DNA from: Bettongia penicillata ogilbyi
Lineage: Eukaryota; Chordata; Mammalia; Diprotodontia; Potoroidae
Assembly (NCBI GenBank): GCA_023548195.1
Contig: JAJHZJ010000576.1
Location: forward strand, 62,001-126,000
Length of the DNA: 64,000 bases
Direction: 5' to 3'
Part shown: positions 21,842 to 31,562 of the stretch, piece after piece
How the letters are laid out: each line of letters starts with the position of its first letter
Position numbering within the stretch: the first letter of the stretch is position 1
The notes under the pieces: generated by a model
What the model saw: the letters and a program-made list of their open reading frames with translations, nothing else
The model's database searches: none
Told to the model about the DNA's origin: nothing
Program-made: the position numbers and the translations under genes

Positions 21842-22840
21842 GATGGACGTGGCCCTATTTTTGAAGGTAACAAGATTGTTGATTCAGCTTTTTATGAGTG
21901 TAATTTCCTTACTGATGCAAATGCTGCTGTTGCAGCCCACAATACCTTCCACTTATCTGCTAGATCACTACATAGAATGTATAACACCACTAAACAACAG
22001 GCTGCGGACATTGTAAAAAGATGTCTTAAATGCATTCCCTTTTTACCCCACAAACCCACTTCTTCTCATAACCCAAAAGGGAATAGACCCAACGATATAT
22101 GGCAAATGGACGTCACTCATTGGAAATCACAGTGCCTCCATGTCACAATTGACACACATTCTAGTTTCCTTGCTGTCACCCTTCAACAAGGAGAAGCACT
22201 CAAACATGTTATTAACCATTTACTCCATTACTTCCCCTCCTTAGGCGTCCCTCATACAATAAAAACTGATAATGGACCCTCCTATACCTCTAAGGGATTT
22301 CGAGACTTTTGTACTGAATTTCATATCACTCATGTTACTGGTATTCCTTATAATCCTACTGGTCAAGCTATTGTTGAATGGGCTAACAGAACCCTAAATA
22401 CCCTCCTCATAAAACAAGAAAAGGGAGGTATATGGGGTAGGCCTAAAGGATGCTTGACACAATGCATGGTAGACAAAGCCGTGTTTACTTATAACTACCT
22501 TCAATTTTCTTCTCATTTAACACCTGCATTAAAATTTTGGCACATGCATACAAACTCACTTCTTAAAAACAAGGAATACACGAAGGATAATAAAAAAGAC
22601 ATGACTAAAGTTATGTGGAGGTTCCATGACAATACCTGGAAAGGCCCAGGAATGATAAAAGTATGGGGACCGGGATATGTTCTTATCATTTCAGATAATG
22701 GCCAAGAAGAGTGGGTCCCCAGGAGAAACATACACCCCATTAAAGAAAACTGCTTGAGCACCATGCAACCTGAACAGGAGACTGAGGAGAGTGAAGTACC
22801 GGTCCAGAATGAAGATGACACTGTACAAAACATCAATTGA
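21827..22840 (+). CDS. Retroviral integrase, chimeric 5' end
   Basis: The reading frame has 337 codons. The first five (MSKNA) come from the duplicated flank; the retroviral part starts at residue 6, so the start codon is accidental. A zinc-binding domain is visible with His42, His49, Cys66 and Cys69. The catalytic triad is Asp95 (WQMDVTH), Asp148 (KTDNGPSY) and Glu184 (GQAIVEWAN), with 35 residues between the last two, as expected for retroviral integrases that join viral DNA to host DNA. Trp185 replaces the Arg usual after the catalytic Glu. The C-terminal part (GPGYVLII...EEWVPRRNIHPI) resembles betaretroviral integrases. It is uninterrupted, but as part of a broken provirus it has no evident role. 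Confidence 0.85.
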   Translation: MSKNADGRGPIFEGNKIVDSAFYECNFLTDANAAVAAHNTFHLSARSLHRMYNTTKQQAADIVKRCLKCIPFLPHKPTSSHNPKGNRPNDIWQMDVTHWKSQCLHVTIDTHSSFLAVTLQQGEALKHVINHLLHYFPSLGVPHTIKTDNGPSYTSKGFRDFCTEFHITHVTGIPYNPTGQAIVEWANRTLNTLLIKQEKGGIWGRPKGCLTQCMVDKAVFTYNYLQFSSHLTPALKFWHMHTNSLLKNKEYTKDNKKDMTKVMWRFHDNTWKGPGMIKVWGPGYVLIISDNGQEEWVPRRNIHPIKENCLSTMQPEQETEESEVPVQNEDDTVQNIN

Positions 22841-23520
22841 CCTAAGGACCCTGATTTTGTTTTTGGAATAGCTGCCTTGATAATAAGTGCGTTCCAAGAA
22901 TTTCAGATACAACAGTTACAGGATCAATTGGGGTACTTAGCCACTGAATTGCAGGCCTTTATGAAGGCCACAGTAAAAGCTTGGGAAAAGCAGACCATGA
23001 TAGATTCAGAAATACAACAAGAAATCTCGGCGCTGTCCCAAGTAACGCTTATGATAGGCAATGAGTTAGCTTTGCAGGAACAATTGGAAAAACTACCCTG
23101 CCACTATAAATATTGTCCATTATGTGTAACCCCATTACATGTAAACGTCTCTGGCTCACACTTCCCTGCGGAGTGGGAGAAGATCTCTGCTCAGCTACAA
23201 GGAGCTTTACTCGCTCACAACATCACGAGTCAGATAGAAGAACTAGCTCAATTGGCAGCCGAAATTGCATCTTTAGCAAATAATTTTACGATCCCTGATT
23301 CGGCAGCTAATGATATATTTGATTGGATCTCAAATTTAGGCCATTCTGCTTAGCTAAAGACATTGGGTATATGGGCTGGTTTGTTCATGCTGTGTATCTT
23401 CCTTTTCCCGTGCATCTTTTCTTGCATCATTACTACCCTACGATGTTTACTTACCCTAAATCTTTTTCTCAGCTACCTCCACTCCCGAATGTTAACAGAA
23501 AACATCCTGAATTGGGATAG
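22841..23520 (+). pseudogene. Env transmembrane-subunit remnant
   Basis: Starting right after the integrase stop, the frame carries a short hydrophobic fusion-peptide-like start (VFGIAALIIS), a long heptad-rich region, a Cys pair near CPLCVTP as in betaretroviral TM subunits, N-glycosylation sequons, and a membrane-proximal DIFDWISNL. A TAG stop at 23351-23353 comes just before a hydrophobic membrane anchor and tail that continue in the same frame. The surface subunit that normally precedes this is absent, so integrase and TM are directly adjacent. The first ATG of the 158-codon open frame is at 22877, but it is not a natural env start. The product, if any, would lack its anchor. Confidence 0.75.
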
Positions 23521-23671
23521 AAGGCACAGATGACAACTATCATCTTGGTGCGGGAGTATGTGAGCTAAACTATTCAGCCATGATGTTCCCCCTTGACGTA
23601 GATTGTCTATGGGGTCTTCTTCCCGAATGCGGTCCCCGCGAAACAAGAAAAGGGAGTTAAGAAATAGCTAG
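23521..23671 (+). other. Retroviral 3' region with polypurine-like tract
   Basis: After the env tail there is a short non-coding stretch and a purine run (AACAAGAAAAGGGAG at 23642-23656) that could be the polypurine tract. The LTR would start just after it. The HAL1 insertion follows within about 15 bases. Confidence 0.45.
23659..23671 (+). repeat. Target-site duplication, left (HAL1 at 23672)
   Basis: The 13-base AAGAAATAGCTAG is repeated at 26628-26640 after the poly(A) tail, marking the insertion. Confidence 0.9.
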
Positions 23672-23681
23672 GGGGCGGAGC

Positions 23682-23692
23682 CAAGATGGCGG
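23682..23692 (+). promoter_or_regulatory. YY1-like motif at HAL1 5' end
   Basis: CAAGATGGCGG lies 10 bases inside the element. Similar motifs occur at the 5' ends of the elements at 28425 and 62509 and, reversed, in the L1s at 2721 and 30729; the element at 58952 has a one-base-changed version. In human L1 the same position holds a YY1 site. Confidence 0.5.
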
Positions 23693-24521
23693 AGTAGAAG
23701 GACGCACATTTATGAGCTCCGAAACCAAAGCCCATGGAATTGGTGTAGAAAGAGTCCCCCATAGATTCTGGGTGAGCGCAAGGTGTGCAGAGGCAGAGTG
23801 GAGGAGATTTCCGTTCCGGGGAGCCCTGAGGACCCGTCCCCAGGGTCCGGCGCGCCGCGGAGAGTAAACCCGACCCCCAGCGCTGCCCTGGCCGAGGCCT
23901 CAGAGAAGCGGATCCGAGCAGGCTTCAGAGACTGAAGCTGAAGCAGCCGGGAAAATCCCTCCGCCCACAGAAGCAGGTCAGTGAGAGAGGCCGGGCTGAA
24001 GGAGAGGGGAAGCGGGGCGTCTCCGTGACTCGGGCCCTCTCGGGAGGAAGCGGCGGCGGCGGGGACGGGGGCAGGAAGCGGCGGAGGCAGAGGCGTGGGC
24101 TGGGGCTGAGGCGGCAGCGGCCCAGGACTCAGGAATCCCCCAGCAGCAGGCAGGATCTTCATTACGGAAGATTCCCGCATAAAACCTGATGGAGCTGAGC
24201 CTGGGAGACGGCCCTGCCCCCACCCCGCTCTGTTGCTGAAGACTTCTGCTCGGGACTCCCAGGGGAGCTGAGATTGGGAGGCGGGCCCCCCACCCCGCCC
24301 CCACCCGCTCCATTCTTGAGAGTCTCTGCATAAAGCCCCCCCCCCGAGGGATCAGAGTCTCGGAGGCAGCCTGGGCCCCACCCCAGCACCTGAACTAAAG
24401 CTCACTGATTGACAGCCGGCAGGAGGAAAGCCCATTTAAATCTCAGAGGACAAGCACTAGCTGGGCGGATCCAGGCGGGGGTGGAAAGGAATCTCAGAAG
24501 ACAAGTTAACTGGCTGGGAAA

Positions 24522-25628
24522 ATGCCTAGAAAAGGGAAGAAAAATAAGACTTTAGAGAGTTTTTTCCAACAAATGCAAATGATCTCAACATTCGGATCTA
24601 ATGGCGAGGATGAGGACGTATTCTTACCATCAGGGAAAGACGTGGAGGGCGGGGCCTCAGTACCCCAGACACCCCAGGGGGGTGATGGGTGGGCTCAGGC
24701 CCTGGAAGAGCTCAAAAAGGATTTTGAAAAGCAAGTTAGACAGGTGGAGGAAAAACTGGGAAGAGAAATGTCAGAGATGCAACAAAAGTATGAAAAACAG
24801 GTCAATACCTTGGTAAAGGAGACCCAAAAAAATGCTGAGGAAATTAACACCTTGAAAAATAGGCTCACCCAATTGGCAAAGGAGGTTCAAAAAGCCAACG
24901 AGGAGAAGAATGCTTTCAAAAGCAGAATGAGCCAAATGGAAAAAGAGGCTCAAAAGCTCACTGAATTTAATAGCTCTCTCAAAATTAGAATGGAACAGAT
25001 GGAGTCTAATGACTTTATGAGAAACCAAGAAATCACCAAACAAAACCAAAAGAATGAAAAAATGGAAGAGAATGTGAAATATCTCATGGGAAAAACAACT
25101 CACCTGGAAAATAGATCCAGGAGAGACAATTTAAAAATTATGGGACTACCTGAAAGTCATGATCAAAAAAAGAGCCTAGACATCATCTTCCATGAAATTA
25201 TCAAGGAAAACTGCCCTGACATTCTAGAACCAGAGGGCAAAATAAGTATTGAAAGAATCCATCGATCACCACCTGAAAGAGATCCAAAAAGAGAAACTCC
25301 TAGGAACATTGTGGCCAAATTCCAGAACTCCCAGCTCAAGGAAAAAATCTTACAAGTAGCTAGAAAGAAACAATTCCAGTACTGTGGAAATACAATCAGG
25401 ATAACTCAAGATCTAGCAGCTTCTACATTAAGGGATCGAAGGGCGTGGAATAGGATATTCCAGAAGGCAAAGGAACTAGGACTCAAACCAAGAATCACCT
25501 ACCCAGCTAAACTGACTATAATACTTCAAGGGAAAATATGGTCTTTCAATGAAACAGAGGACTTTCAATCATTCTTGATGAAAAAACCAGAGCTGAAAAG
25601 AAAATTTGACTTTCAAACACAAGAATGA
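24522..25628 (+). CDS. L1/HAL1 ORF1 protein, intact
   Basis: This is the RNA-binding ORF1 protein of a LINE-1-type element, 368 residues, close to the usual length of L1 ORF1p. A basic N-terminus (MPRKGKKNKT) is followed by an acidic patch, a long coiled coil (about residues 60-195) that would trimerise, an RRM-like domain from about residue 200 (SRRDNLKIMGLPESHD) and a C-terminal domain from about 300 (ITYPAKLTIIL). The start is chosen because the shared 5' UTR ends at this ATG in four elements here. In L1 biology the protein coats its own RNA in cytoplasmic particles; here no ORF2 partner is encoded nearby. No disruption is visible. Confidence 0.95.
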   Translation: MPRKGKKNKTLESFFQQMQMISTFGSNGEDEDVFLPSGKDVEGGASVPQTPQGGDGWAQALEELKKDFEKQVRQVEEKLGREMSEMQQKYEKQVNTLVKETQKNAEEINTLKNRLTQLAKEVQKANEEKNAFKSRMSQMEKEAQKLTEFNSSLKIRMEQMESNDFMRNQEITKQNQKNEKMEENVKYLMGKTTHLENRSRRDNLKIMGLPESHDQKKSLDIIFHEIIKENCPDILEPEGKISIERIHRSPPERDPKRETPRNIVAKFQNSQLKEKILQVARKKQFQYCGNTIRITQDLAASTLRDRRAWNRIFQKAKELGLKPRITYPAKLTIILQGKIWSFNETEDFQSFLMKKPELKRKFDFQTQE

Positions 25629-26627
25629 GAAGAAGCATGAAAAAGTAAACAGCAAAGAGAAGTCTTAAGGGACTTACCATGAGTGAACTGTTTACATTCC
25701 TACATGGAAAGACAATATTTGTAACTCTTAAAACTTTTCAGTATCTGGGTAGTTGGTGGGACCACACATACACATGTACACGCATGCACACACATACACA
25801 CATGCACACACATACAGAGATAGAGAGCACAGATTGAACTGAATAGGATGGGACCATACCTTAAAAGGAAGGGGGTAACTATATGTCATTTAAGAGGCAG
25901 GTAGTTTTTCTTAGTGGAGGGAAAAAGAGGAGAGCTGAGAAAAAAAAAAAACAAAAAACAAAAACAAGAAGTTTACCCTCATCACATTTGACTAAACGAA
26001 GGAGTGAAATGCACACTCATTTTGGTATGAAAACCTATCTTACAGTATAAGAAAGTAGGGGAGAAAGAGATATTGCAAGGGGGGGGTTGATGGAAGGGAG
26101 GGCAAAGGGAGGAAGGAGTAATTTGAAGTCAACACTTGGGGAGGGACAGGATCAAAAGACAGAAGAGAAACAATGAGGGGCAGGTTAGGAGGGATGGTAA
26201 TCCAGTTAGTCTTACACAACACGACTATCAGGGAGGTAGGTCATTGGCAAAACTACACAGATATGGCCTATATTGAATTGCCTGCTGTCCCAAAGGGAAT
26301 GGGTGGGGAGGGAGGGATGGGGAGAATTTGGAACTCAAAGTTTTAGGAACAACTGTTTAGTATTGTTGTTGCAACTAGGAAAGAAGACATACAGTTAAGG
26401 AGGAATAGAAAGTCATCTGGCCCTACAGGAGAAAAGAGAAGATGGAGACAAGAGAAGGGAGAGATGACAGAAGAGAGGGCAGATTGGAGATAGGGAAAAT
26501 TAGATTGCTTGGGGTATTGGGGTGGGGGGAGGGGATAAAAGGGGAGAAAATTTGGAACCCAAAAATTTGTGAAAATGAATGTAAAAAATTTAAATAAATA
26601 AATAAATTTGAAAAAAAAAAAAAAAAA

Positions 26628-27113
26628 AAGAAATAGCTAGGTCAGCTTGACCAAAAACTCACAATAACCTTTTCTATCTTGAAGCATGAGCAAACAGCAC
26701 ATAACCTACTTGTACTTTACCATGCTGATAACCACGTGTGAACAGAACATAATTTCCTTATGTTCACAAGAAAGAGGCCAAACCAGGATGTAACAGAGAA
26801 CAGGGAACTAGAACAAAGATTACAATTTACGTATGTACTCTGATACATTGTGAAAGGCAAGAACTTGTTGCTGAGCAGATTTCTACCAGGGACAGCCCCT
26901 GGGAGAATATAAATATTCAGGGGAACTTAAGGGGTCTGGCTGGATGGGCAAGATGTACCAAGAATAAAGTCTGTATCCTGCTGTGCTGCTGCCTCGGTGT
27001 GTTCTATGAGAGAGAGATCTCGTCTTGGTACGAGACGCGCCGTTGCGCATGAAGACCAGGTCGAGGACAAGGTAGGCTTTTGCCTGGGGATCGTAAAGGC
27101 CTTTATCACAGAT
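26628..27113 (+). mobile_element. Retroviral 3' LTR, remainder
   Basis: After the right target-site duplication the LTR resumes. A TATA box (ATATAAATA, 26907-26915) lies about 50 bases before AATAAA (26963-26968), as in many LTRs where R is short. The end near 'tttatcaca' (about 27110) precedes the start of duplication copy 2. The LTR's first few bases are left of the HAL1 insertion. Confidence 0.65.
26907..26915 (+). promoter_or_regulatory. LTR TATA box
   Basis: The sequence ATATAAATA lies in the LTR with a downstream poly(A) signal at 26963-26968, fitting a retroviral U3/R boundary. Confidence 0.5.
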
Positions 27114-28424
27114 ACTAGTTGCAAATCTTTCCCAGTTTTTTATTTCCCTCCTAATTTTGATTACATTATGTTTGTGCAAAATCTTTTCAATTTAATGCAA
27201 TGAAAATTATCCATTTTGTACTACATTATGTTCTCTCTCTTGTTTTGTCAAGAATTTCTCCATTCTCCATAAATCTGACAAATGCACTCTGACTTGCTCC
27301 ACTAAATTGTTTATAGCATCAATCTTTATACCTAGATCAGGTACCCATTCAGACTTTATTCTTGAGTAAAGTATCAGGCATTGGTCCATGCCCACTTTCC
27401 GCCACACTGTTATCCAGTATTCCCAGCAAATTTTGTCAAACAGTCAGTTCTTATCCCAGAAACAGGGACCCTTGAGATCAACAAACAGTAGGATTCTACA
27501 TTCATTGACAACTGGGTCTTGAGTGCCTATTCTATTTCATTGGTCTATCCCTCTATCTCTTAGCCAATACCAAATGGTTTCTGTTATTGCTGCTTTATAA
27601 CACAATTTGGGACATAGTAGAGGTAGGTCACCTTCCCTAGAATTTCATTTCTTTTAGTTCCCTTGATATTCCGGTTTAGTAGTTGTTCCAGAAGAATTTT
27701 GATATTACTTTTTCAAACTCTAAAACTAATTGTCAAGTCGTTTGATTAATATGACACTGAATAAGTAAATTAATTTAGGCAGAACTGTTATTTTTATTAT
27801 ACTAGCTCAGTATACCCATGAGCAAAAGACATTTTTCCACGTTCTTAGACCGGATTTTATTTGTGTGAAGTGTTTATAATTGTCTTCATATAGTCCTTGG
27901 GATTGTTCTGGCAGGTAAACTCCAAGATATTTTATACTGTCTAGCACAGATTTAAATGGAATTTCTCATTGTATCTCTTTCTGTTGGGCTTTGTTAGTAA
28001 CATGTAGAAATGCAAATGATTTATGTGGATTTATTTTGTAACCAGCAACTTTGGCAAAGTTGTTTATTATTTCAAGAAGCGTTTTACGTGATTTTGTGTA
28101 TTCTCTAATATATCATCATATCATCTGGAAAGAGTAGTTACTTCATTTCTTCTTTGCCTATTCTAATTCCTTCAATTTCCTTTTCTTCTCTTACTGCTAC
28201 AGTTAACATTTCTAGTACCATATTGAGCAAGAGAGATGATAATGGACTTTCTTGTTTCACCCCTGATCTTATTGGAAAGGCATCTAACTTATCTCCATTG
28301 CATATAATATTTGCTGAAGGTTTTAGGCAGATACTGCTTATTATTTTATGGAAAGTTCCCTTTATTCCCATGCTTCCCAGTGTTTATAGGAATGAGTGTT
28401 GTATTTTGTCAAAAACTTTTTCTG

Positions 28425-29309
28425 GGGGTGGAGCCAAGATGGTGGAGTAGAAGGATGCAAGTTTATGAGCTCTGAAATCACAGCCCATAGAATTAATGTA
28501 AAAAGAGACCCCCATAACTTCTGGACCACTGAAAGGTGTACAGAAACAGAGTGGAAGAGATTTCCATTCCAGAGAGCCCTGGAGAGCCGTTCCCAGGGTC
28601 CGTCGCGCCCCGGAAAGTGGACCCCACCCCAGCACTGCCCTGGCCGCGGCCCCAGAGAAGCTGACCCGGACGGAAGCTGCCCTGCCCCCACCCCAGCACC
28701 AGAACTAAAGGTCACATTGATTAGCAGCTGGGCAGGAAAGCACATTTGAATCTCAGACCCCAAGCACTACCTGGGCGGATCTAGGCGGGGGTGGACAGGA
28801 ATCTCAGAAGTCAAGTAACTGGCTGGGAAAATGCCTAGAAAAGGGAAGAAAAATAAGACTGTAGAGAGTTTTTTCGAACAGATGCAAATGATCTCAACAT
28901 TCGGATCTGATGACGAGGACGAGGACGTATTCTTGCCATCAGGGAAAGATGTGGAGGGCGGGGCCTCAACACCCCAGACACCCCAGGGGGATGTCGGGTG
29001 GGCTCAGGCCTTGGAAGAGCTCAAAAAGGATTTTGAAAAGCAAGTTAGACAGGTGGAGGAAAAACTGGGAAGAGAAATGAGAGAGATACAAGAAAAGTAT
29101 GAAAAACGGGTCAATACCTTGGTAAAGGAGACCCAAAAAAATGCTGAGGAAAATAACACCTTGAAAAATAGGCTCACTCAATTGGCAAAAGAGGTTCAAA
29201 AAGCCAATGAGGAGAAGAATGCTTTCAAAAGCAGAATTAGCCAAGTGGGAAAAGAGGTTCAAAAGCTCACTGAAGATAATAGTTCTCTCAAAAGAAATTA
29301 CACCAAAAA
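28425..29309 (+). mobile_element. 3'-truncated HAL1 fragment inserted into L1
   Basis: The insert has an intact HAL1 5' end (with YY1-like motif near 28435) but a short 5' UTR, ORF1 up to the coiled coil, then stops after 'tctctcaaaa' with a few extra bases and an A-run. It is flanked by 14-base target-site duplications (28411-28424 and 29310-29323). The same L1 in copy 1 is uninterrupted at about 1328-1341, so the insertion is younger than the duplication. L1 insertions are usually 5'-truncated; this one is truncated at the 3' side. Confidence 0.85.
28831..29309 (+). pseudogene. Truncated HAL1 ORF1 (N-terminal part)
   Basis: The frame starts at the usual MPRKGKKNKT and matches the 24522 ORF1 through about residue 153, in the coiled coil. 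It then runs through the A-tail into antisense L1 sequence and stops at 29373. The RRM and C-terminal domains are missing, so RNA binding is not expected. Confidence 0.85.
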
Positions 29310-30807
29310 AAAAACTTTTTCTGCATCTATTGAAATAATCATGTGGTTTGTGTTAGATTTGCTGCTGATGTGATCAATAATGCTAATAGTTTTCCTAATA
29401 TTGAACATGAACTGCATTCCAGGGATAAATCTTACCTGATCATAATGTATTATTCTCATGATAAATTGTTGTGTTCGTTTTGCTAAAATCTTGTTTAAAA
29501 TTTTTGCATCCATAATCATTAGAGAAATTGGTCTGCAATTGTCTTCCTCTGTTTAGGTTCTTCCTGGTTTAAGTATCAGAACCATATTTGTATCATAAAA
29601 AGAATTGGTCGACTCTTTCTTCCCTAATTTTCCCAAATGATCTATACAGTATTGTAATTAGCTGTTGTTTAATTATTTCACAAAATTCACTTGTAATTCC
29701 TTGTGGCCCTGGAAATTTTTTCCTAGGGAGTTAAATGATGGGTTGTTCAATTTCTTTTTCTGAGATGGGGTTATTTAAGCATTCAACTTCCTCTTTTGTT
29801 TATCTGGGCTATTTATATTTTTCAAAATAATCATCCATCTCATTTACATTGTCAAATTTATGGGCATAAAATTGGGCAAAGTAATTTCTAATTATTGTTT
29901 GAATTTGCTCCTCATGTTTCATGCTTTTAAGTTCTGATGTTGGTAATTTCCCTGGAGTTACCCTGGAGTTAGCTGAGTTAAGTGTAGGGGAGAAATGATC
30001 TGGCCACAAGAGGGTTTCTCTGCTAAACTAGAACATAGGCAAACTCATCAGTTGGTGAATCTATCTGCATTAGTGTCTTCCTGATTCCCCTGGGGTACTG
30101 AGGCACAGTGAGGGTCCAGGTGCCAGCAGTTGTTAGCTCCACCCCTCTGGGGTTCAGGAATTCCTCTCAATTTGTTGAAGTGGGGCTGTCTGGGACAACG
30201 CCAGTCCTGCACTTGTCCCCTTCAGCCACTGCAAGAAAAATCCTACTTAGCAATTTTCCTAGCCTCACAGGCTAAGAGAATGTTGACCCCTTTGGCTGAT
30301 CCCACTCTTCCAGGATTTTTCCTGGGGAAATATTCTCTGGGTTCTTCAAGGTCAATAAGGGGAGGAAGATAGTAATTATGTATCACTCTGTCATTTTGGC
30401 TCCCAGAAGTTCAAGTAGGTGATTTACAGGCATTTAATCTGCTGACTGATAGTCTCAGGAACAGTTGTTGCTGTTACCTGGGGTTCTGTGCTTCTGTCTC
30501 CTTTGGTTCCACTGGACCCCCATGCTGAGCTGATATGTTTGAGAATCCACAGCCTGTCTGCAGTTTCAGGTCACCTGGAGCTTCCTGTTCAGCCCTGCCA
30601 TGGCTGGAAATTTGCCACAATCTCTCTCCTTTTGGATTCTGCCCCTCCAAAATCCATTCAGATTCTCCTTTTAGAGGTTTCTGAAGGAGTATATCTTAGA
30701 GCTGAAGTTAGCAATTGCTGTCATTCCTCCATCTTGGCCCACCCCCAATAAAATTAGTTCTTAAAATTTATGATTCAATTTGCATTCAGATTTCATCAGT
30801 TCTCTCT

Positions 30808-31562
30808 CCAGAAGAGACAGTTTAAAAATTATGGAACTACCTGAAAGCCATGATCAAAAAAAGAGCCTAGCCATCATCTTTCATGAAACTGTCAAAGTAA
30901 ATGTTCTGATATTCTATAATCAGAGGATAAAATAAAGATTGAAAGAATCCACCTCCTCAAAGAGATTCAAAAGAAGAAACTGCTAGGAATATTGTAACCA
31001 AATTCCAGAGTTCCCAGATCAAGGAGAAAATACTTCAAGCAGCTAGAAAGAAACAATTCGAATACTGTGGAAATACAATTAGGATAACATAAGATCTAGC
31101 AGCTTCTACATTAAGGAATTGAAGGGTTTGGAATATATTTGGAATATAAATATTTTCAGAAGTCAAAGGAACTGGGATTAAAACCAGGAACCACCTACCC
31201 ATAAAAACTGAGTGTAGTACTTCAGGGGAAATAAAGGTCAATTCAATGAAATAGAGGACTTTCAAGAATTCTTGATGAAACAGCCAAACATGGAAAGAAA
31301 ACTAGAATTTCAAACACAAGTTTCCAGAGAAGTATGAGAAAGTAAACAGGAAAGAGAAATCACAAGGGAATTAATAAATCCTAACTGTTTACATTTCTAC
31401 ATGGAAAGATAATATTTGTAACTCTTGAAACTTTTTTCAGTATTTGGTTAGTTGGAGGGAGTATACATACACACACACATATATTCACACACATACTTAC
31501 TTACAGAGAGCACCAGGTGAATTGAAGAAGAAGGGATAATATTTAAAAGGTAAAATTAAGGG
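30808..31562 (+). mobile_element. 5'-truncated HAL1-like element, copy 2, tail deleted
   Basis: This matches 2800-3588. The deletion joint lies at about 31570, where the shared AGGAA of both flanks is used. The first 220 bases are identical to copy 1, unlike the surrounding sequence. Confidence 0.8.

Larger units (their letters stand above)
23672..26627 (+). mobile_element. Complete HAL1-like element (ORF1-only LINE-1 derivative)
   Basis: The element is 2.96 kb, with a GC-rich 5' UTR starting GGGGCGGAGCCAAGATGGCGG, an intact ORF1 (24522-25628), a roughly 990-bp purine-rich 3' UTR and a poly(A) tail, flanked by 13-base target-site duplications. ORF2, which should be about 3.8 kb, is missing entirely. 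The elements at 2800 and 58952 show the same direct passage from ORF1 to 3' UTR, so this is a family structure like published HAL1 elements rather than a private deletion. It depends on an L1 ORF2 protein supplied in trans. The intact ORF and clean target-site duplications suggest recent insertion. It lies inside the retroviral 3' LTR. Confidence 0.9.
21842..27113 (+). mobile_element. Betaretrovirus-like endogenous retrovirus, 3' half
   Basis: In order: integrase, env transmembrane-subunit remnant, a short purine-rich tract, and a 3' LTR that is split by a HAL1-like insertion (23672-26627). Gag, protease, reverse transcriptase and the env surface subunit are absent. The left edge at 21842 is the duplication breakpoint, not a retroviral end, so the rest of pol was probably cut off by the duplication event. 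The right edge, ending '...tttatcaca' near 27110, looks like an LTR end. The provirus is defective. Confidence 0.8.
27114..30746 (-). mobile_element. L1 lacking ORF1, copy 2, split by HAL1 fragment
   Basis: Same element as at 1-2738. Reading from its 5' end near 30746, the UTR joins ORF2 at about 29960, with the joint containing CTCCAGGG twice. An open stretch at 28138-28371 encodes an RT palm segment ([19 protein letters not shown]). A HAL1 fragment interrupts ORF2 at 28425-29309. The ORF2 has many stops. Confidence 0.8.

Noticed and set aside
23710..24389. Proline- and arginine-rich minus-strand frames
   Set aside because: They are shadows in the GC-rich 5' UTR of the HAL1 element.
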